DNA of 64,000 bases from Prinia subflava (taxonomy: Eukaryota > Chordata > Aves > Passeriformes > Cisticolidae): contig NC_086248.1 in assembly GCF_021018805.1 (NCBI RefSeq), forward strand, positions 93,711,739-93,775,738. The letters are read 5' to 3'. Both the position numbers and the translations under genes were made by a program. Shown here one piece after another: positions 63,271 to 64,000 of the stretch; the stretch's first letter is position 1, and the number at the start of each line of letters is the position of its first letter. The notes below the pieces were generated by a model, which was not told where the DNA came from, ran no database searches, and saw only the letters and a program-made list of their open reading frames with translations.

Positions 63271-64000
63271 GCAGGCACATTGCCTCAGGATGACAGAGGG
63301 GAGAGGATGAGACACTTGGGAAAGCTGGCGGCTTGCAGAAAGCCAACCTTCTCTCTCTGTTACTCAGTTTGGAATTTGTTTTGTTTCTTAAAGATGCAAA
63401 ACCTCTTAACACTTCCCCCACAAAATTACCTATTTTTTAAGAACTGTGAATTTTTAGATGGAAGTCAAGGGGTCACTTTATCCACCTATTAAATTTGGCA
63501 AAGGGGATTTACGTGGACAAATCAAGTCAACCTCCAAATGAAACACCCCAGTCAACAAGTTTGCAAATCATATTTTTAGAAGTGAATCCAGGTCACTTGC
63601 TTCTGACACTGAAAAAAGCAACCATCCCTGATTTCTAAATGCATTATCGTGAGCAGATGCACAGAGGTGAAGTTAGATGATAGGCTTTCACTGGAGGCAG
63701 CACCAGAGATGCAATTTCATGCAACATTGTCCGACATTATTTTATTTTCAGTCTGAAAATGAAAATACTTCTAAAATTCAGTGCAAGTTAAAGAAACAAG
63801 GGGATTATTAACGCTCTTGGTACCTGCAACACCAGAATGCAGTTTATGTCCTAGTTATGGAGGTGACCTCCATTAATGCCCTCTTTAATTTAAGACAGGA
63901 GGCCTTCTGAGTGTGCAGTGTTAGTCCCTCCAGAGTGAGACAAGGCAGACTAAATGATCTCTAGGTGAGAAAAAGAAATGGAGAGCTGCAGCTCCTGACC

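Larger units (their letters stand above)
52005..64000 (-). other. ESRRG: ESRRG intron upstream of the penultimate coding exon (part)
   Basis: About 12 kb of intron with no further ESRRG exon visible. I searched for the segment that should precede Gly-288 and did not see it. It contains enhancer-like blocks at 53.69-53.99, 58.44-58.74, 60.78-60.93, 61.31-61.99 and 63.0-63.27 kb, a tandem 18-mer at 54202-54237 and homopolymer tracts. Remaining sequence is AT-rich and featureless. Short frames are chance. Confidence 0.85.

Overview
This is vertebrate, almost certainly avian, nuclear DNA. The only coding sequences I can support are short exons separated by long AT-rich introns. A truncated CR1 non-LTR retrotransposon of the kind that dominates bird genomes sits at 26.3-26.8 kb. 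Two genes are recognised, both on the minus strand, so they read from high to low coordinates. They form the tandem pair ESRRG then USH2A, the same order and orientation as on human 1q41.

Left part (1-11.8 kb): the 5' end of USH2A (usherin). A CpG island at about 11.0-11.8 kb is the probable promoter with a non-coding first exon. The first coding exon (10161-10645 coding part) carries the start codon and the N-terminal region. A second coding exon (4886-5051) continues a laminin-G-like domain. The remaining USH2A exons lie left of the window. The splice junctions are clean and in phase.

Middle (11.8-36.5 kb): about 25 kb between the genes. I see no convincing gene here. It holds the CR1 copy, simple repeats, a G+C-rich patch at 32.3-33.0 kb and a block at 33.2-34.1 kb that reads like conserved non-coding DNA.

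Right part (36.5-64 kb): the 3' end of ESRRG (estrogen-related receptor gamma, an orphan nuclear receptor). The last coding exon (40555-40799) and the exon before it (51735-52004) encode most of the ligand-binding domain, including the helix-12 AF-2 motif. A long 3' UTR, probably 3.6 kb or more, runs down to about 36.9 kb or 36.55 kb. The rest (52-64 kb) is one intron with several enhancer-like blocks. The exon upstream of it is not in the window.

The most unusual structure is a gapless 144-bp palindrome at 36781-36924, at the far end of the ESRRG 3' UTR. Its arms are 68 nt with an 8-nt loop; 50 of 68 positions are Watson-Crick pairs and 6 more are G-U on the plus strand. A candidate ESRRG poly(A) signal lies in its outer edge. 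A second, smaller pre-miRNA-like hairpin (61639-61704) sits inside an enhancer-like block of the ESRRG intron.
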